The position numbers were made by a program, and so were the translations under genes. From the NCBI GenBank assembly GCA_030016715.1, contig JASEJD010000001.1, positions 186,001-250,000 on the forward strand: a stretch of DNA of 64,000 bases. The letters run 5' to 3'. Below are positions 61,215-64,000 of this stretch, piece after piece (the first letter of the stretch is position 1; the number at the start of each line of letters is the position of its first letter). Below the pieces are notes generated by a model. That model ran no database searches. It was not told the origin of the DNA and was given only the letters and a program-made list of their open reading frames with translations. Source of the DNA: Methanobacteriaceae archaeon. Lineage in GTDB: Archaea > Methanobacteriota > Methanobacteria > Methanobacteriales > Methanobacteriaceae.

Positions 61215-61318
61215 ATTTATATGTTGCGGAAATTTTGGTTAGTGTAATCTTTTAGGTAACAGTATTGAATGGGTTGCAGAGTAAATTTATATCCTCTAAG
61301 TAAACATAGAACATAAAT

Positions 61319-62050
61319 ATGCTTGAAATAATTCAACACGACGGCCCTGCACGGCGGGGTAAATTTAATGGAATCCTAAGTCCCGGAATAATTCAATCAG
61401 ATAATCCTTTTAAACTTACTAAAGATGAACCAGTCCCCTATGATGTACCAAAAGCTTTGGCAGAATGGTCTGTTAAAAAAACGGTACAATATGCAAAAGA
61501 AGATTCAGAGAAGGGGATAGTAACTATACACGGATCTAAATATTTGGACTTAAGAATAAAATGTGCAAAGGAATTAGAGGCACTGGGAAATAATATTTTT
61601 TTAATAGCAAACAGTGATAAACTTATTAAAAGGCAGAAAGACTTGATAGAAATCATAGTAACTTTAAGGGAAACCTTAAATCCCAATTCAGCGCTTTATA
61701 TTCCTTTCACTGACCTTTCTTTTATACCTCTGCTTACCTATTTAGGTGTTGATTTCTTTGGAAGCTATGTATGTGACTTTTATGCGAAATTGAATACGAT
61801 AGTTACACCAACATCCAAATATGATCTAAATGTGTATCCTATCTATGATCTCAATTATGAGGAAATCAGGAAATATAACTATAACACTCTAGATTTTGTT
61901 ATTAAAGAAATTCGTGAAAATATTAAAAATGGAACTCTAAGAAATCTGGTAGAAATGCGGTGCTGCTCTTCACCAGAAACAATGTCTGCTTTAAGAATAT
62001 TAGACCAAGAATATCAAGAATTTCTAAATAAATACACCCCACTATATTAA
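61319..62050 (+). CDS. tRNA-guanine/archaeosine transglycosylase-like protein, short
   Basis: A 243-residue protein starting MLEIIQHDGPARRGKFNGIL, which resembles the opening of archaeal TGT/ArcS-type proteins (E-I-x-x-x-D-G-x-A-R-x-G). Later stretches include LITLL-like TYLGVDFFGSYVCDFYAKLN and EIRENIKNGTLRNLVEMRCC. It is much shorter than full archaeosine enzymes and lacks an obvious PUA domain, so it may be a catalytic-domain relative or a subunit. It has a TATA-like TTTATAT near 61287 and almost no leader. It is divergent from hdrC. Confidence 0.5.
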   Translation: MLEIIQHDGPARRGKFNGILSPGIIQSDNPFKLTKDEPVPYDVPKALAEWSVKKTVQYAKEDSEKGIVTIHGSKYLDLRIKCAKELEALGNNIFLIANSDKLIKRQKDLIEIIVTLRETLNPNSALYIPFTDLSFIPLLTYLGVDFFGSYVCDFYAKLNTIVTPTSKYDLNVYPIYDLNYEEIRKYNYNTLDFVIKEIRENIKNGTLRNLVEMRCCSSPETMSALRILDQEYQEFLNKYTPLY

Positions 62051-62120
62051 AAAAAATAAATTAAAGAATTTCAAGTTGTATTAACTGAAATTAAAAACTA
62101 TTTACCATTCTCTGGCCGGA

Positions 62121-62690
62121 TTATTTTCTTAGAAATTTTACTAAAAGATGGTATTTCCCCACATTATGGGAAGATTCAAAACTAAAACCATAATTTATTA
62201 CAATGTCTTTAATATCTGTTCCATTTAACCTTACATCAAGTGGAGGGCCAGGAGTACCTTTAATCTTCTTAAACTCCACCACAAAAAAGTTTCCACCGGA
62301 TTTAATAACCCGGGAAATCTCAGACATTACATTATCTAATTCTTGTTCTTTATCGAATCCATGCATTACATTGGCCATCAAACATTTATCTACTGATTCA
62401 TCGGGTAGAGGGATTTTGGTAGTTATATCTGCTACAATTGGTTCTATATTAATTATAGAGTTATTTTGGATTTCATTTTTAAGATGATTGATAGAATCTT
62501 TGTAAATATCTATAGCATAGATTTTCCCAGAATCTTCCACCTTAGAAGAAGCAGCGATAGAAAAATATCCATCTCCACAACCTGCATCTAAAAATATATC
62601 TCCTCTTAACAATCCTATTTTGGATAAAACTTCTTCTGTATCCAGATGTTTACGGCTAGATTTGCCGTGGTGTATGTGTTTTTGAACCAT
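62121..62690 (-). CDS. class I SAM-dependent methyltransferase
   Basis: A 189-residue protein with motif I DIFLDAGCGDGYFSIAASS near residue 30, the acidic KIYAIDIYKDSINHLKNEI, and KCLMANVMHGFDKEQELDNV followed by GGNFFVVEFKKIKGTPGPPL. The early KHIHHGKSSRKHLDTEEVL is histidine-rich. The arrangement resembles UbiE-like small-molecule methyltransferases. The substrate is unknown. It is separated by 41 bases from the ABC permease gene upstream of it. Confidence 0.82.
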   Translation of the reverse strand: MVQKHIHHGKSSRKHLDTEEVLSKIGLLRGDIFLDAGCGDGYFSIAASSKVEDSGKIYAIDIYKDSINHLKNEIQNNSIINIEPIVADITTKIPLPDESVDKCLMANVMHGFDKEQELDNVMSEISRVIKSGGNFFVVEFKKIKGTPGPPLDVRLNGTDIKDIVINYGFSFESSHNVGKYHLLVKFLRK

Positions 62691-62731
62691 ATTAATCACT
62701 ACTTCATTTTTTTTATTAATTTAATGTTGAA

Positions 62732-64000
62732 CTAGGACTCTGCACCTAATCGGTTTCTTGAGAAGAGGAAAACTCCCAAGATGAATAATAATAGGGTTAG
62801 TAATGTGGATAATCCTAACTGATATGTTATATCGTTCCAATCTCCTCCAAATGTTAATAAGGTACGCAGAGCATTTAAAGTATGTGTCCAGGGGAGGAAA
62901 TCATAAATCTGGAAGGATTGTCCCATGAAATTTCCAATTACCACTTGTGGTAATTCAAAAAATGCTCCAACTAAAAAACTGGTAGGTACGGTGATTATTG
63001 TACCTAGATTTGCAGCTTGTCGTTCTGTTTTGGCAAATGCTGCAATAATCATTCCCAATGCTACAGAACCTATTCCACCCACTATTCCAACAAAAATTGC
63101 TAATATTAATGAGTTTAAACCGCCCTGCCAGTGAAATCCAATAAGCACTGCTACTACAAATAAAATAATAACTTGTACTGCAGCCACCAAGGACCAGGGT
63201 ATTAAACCACCCATAAGAAGATCAAAGGATTTCATATAAGATAATTTTAGACGATCTAGAGTGCCTTTCTCCACTTCCCTGGTTAAGCTAGCTGCAACCG
63301 TGGTGGCCAGTAATAATATTGCAAATACTATCATTCCGGGAGCTAGAAAATCAAATGATGTGAAAGTTTCTGTACCCTCCAATGGTTCCACTTTACTTTC
63401 AATAAATTTTAGCTGCTCATATCCTGATTTACTGGAGAGACTGCTTTGAATTTGGAATAATAATTGATCCTGGTATTGTTCCAGTATCCCCACTATTATC
63501 CCTTGTGAAATACCAAAACCCACATAACCAGTATCACCTTTAATGATAATAGTGGCAGTTTCATTATCAGATATTTGATTAGTACTCTGTAAATTAGTAT
63601 TGGGAGAGATAGAACTACTTATTAATGCTGCAATGGCTTTTGAAGAATTTTTTGGAATTATTATTGCCGCATCTATTTCTCTTTGTTTTAATAGCTCATC
63701 AGCAGCAGTTTCATTAGTTTTTGTAACCTTGAACAAGTTAACATCGCTATTTTCATACTTTGAATCTTCTAATATCTTGGTTAAATTATTACCAAAATTT
63801 ATCTCCTCCTGGATAAATGGCAGATATACTCCCTCATCATTGTTTATTACTGCAATTTTATGGGGAGTGTTACTTTGTCCCATGCCTCCAAATGCAAATC
63901 CAAATACTAACATGAAGAATAGGGGAAATATTAATATCATAAAAAGTCCCCTACGGTCTCTGATTAACTCTTTTGCATCTTTTATAGCAATACTAATGAA
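62732..64000 (-). CDS. ABC-2 type transporter permease, cut by the window edge
   Basis: At least 422 residues; the N-terminus lies outside. The visible start (SIAIKDAKELIRDRRGLFMI) leads into the first helix (LIFPLFFMLVFGFAFGG). A large outer domain of about 160 residues follows, then five helices from about residue 220, with the typical REVEKGTLDRLKLSYMKSFD before helix 3 and ERQAANLGTIITVPTSFLVG later. This is the ABC-2/YhgE-Pip-like architecture. The ATPase gene is probably upstream outside the window. The substrate is unknown. Confidence 0.85.
   Translation of the reverse strand, partial: FISIAIKDAKELIRDRRGLFMILIFPLFFMLVFGFAFGGMGQSNTPHKIAVINNDEGVYLPFIQEEINFGNNLTKILEDSKYENSDVNLFKVTKTNETAADELLKQREIDAAIIIPKNSSKAIAALISSSISPNTNLQSTNQISDNETATIIIKGDTGYVGFGISQGIIVGILEQYQDQLLFQIQSSLSSKSGYEQLKFIESKVEPLEGTETFTSFDFLAPGMIVFAILLLATTVAASLTREVEKGTLDRLKLSYMKSFDLLMGGLIPWSLVAAVQVIILFVVAVLIGFHWQGGLNSLILAIFVGIVGGIGSVALGMIIAAFAKTERQAANLGTIITVPTSFLVGAFFELPQVVIGNFMGQSFQIYDFLPWTHTLNALRTLLTFGGDWNDITYQLGLSTLLTLLLFILGVFLFSRNRLGAES

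Overview
The window comes from a methanogenic archaeon of the order Methanobacteriales, most likely a mesophilic Methanobacterium-like organism. The evidence is the archaeal ribosomal protein set (S4e, L14e, L18e, L19e, L32e, L34e), an RNA polymerase subunit D carrying a two-cluster ferredoxin domain, a heterodisulfide reductase hdrCB pair, 2-phosphoglycerate kinase (cyclic 2,3-diphosphoglycerate synthesis), pyruvate carboxylase subunit A with a biotin ligase, and several methanogen-specific protein families. By eye the DNA is AT-rich (about one third G+C), and most genes have Shine-Dalgarno sites such as GGAGG or GGTGAT. Gene order is as I remember it for Methanothermobacter around the SPOUT methyltransferase/L3 and hdrCB loci; I had no alignment to confirm this.

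Positions 1-21.8 kb (all minus strand) hold the ribosomal supercluster. Read in transcription order it is: SPOUT methyltransferase, L3, L4, L23, L2, S19, L22, S3, L29, aIF1, RNase P component 1, S17, L14, L24, S4e, L5, S14, S8, L6, L32e, a 250-bp gap with palindromes, L19e, L18, S5, L30, L15, SecY, adenylate kinase, a DUF106/EMC3-like protein, L34e, cytidylate kinase, L14e, Cbf5, tRNA-Ser(GGA), S13, S4, S11, RpoD, L18e, L13, and the first codons of S9. S14, 47 codons with a GTG start, is an easily missed gene here.

Positions 22-39 kb hold single genes and short operons: an RNA methylase, pycA-birA, RtcA, an MJ0158-type PLP protein with a NYN nuclease-like partner, fumarase beta overlapping a DUF6282 hydrolase, a DUF2070 membrane protein, an EMC6-like protein, RqcH (NFACT), an ArvABC/OapABC-type small-GTPase operon, a UPF0173 hydrolase, and a membrane-anchored protein with a charged linker.

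Positions 39-46 kb form an accessory surface region that looks poorer in G+C than its surroundings. It has three small class III signal-peptide pilins, a winged-helix protein between them, an AglB/STT3-like oligosaccharyltransferase with an altered WWDYG motif, and two GT-C-like membrane proteins.

Positions 46-64 kb are housekeeping and metabolic: XTPase, CoaD, a radical SAM protein, two aminotransferases, a QueG-like iron-sulfur protein, tRNA-Ser(GCT) and the 7S SRP RNA, a two-subunit 2-oxoacid:ferredoxin oxidoreductase, 2-phosphoglycerate kinase overlapping a CBS protein, a phosphoesterase, DUF2096/DUF749 proteins, hdrCB, a TGT-like protein, a methyltransferase, and an ABC-2 permease cut by the window edge. 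PycA, fumarase beta and the 2-oxoacid oxidoreductase fit an incomplete reductive TCA pathway for biosynthesis. No CRISPR array, transposase, integrase or rRNA gene was seen.
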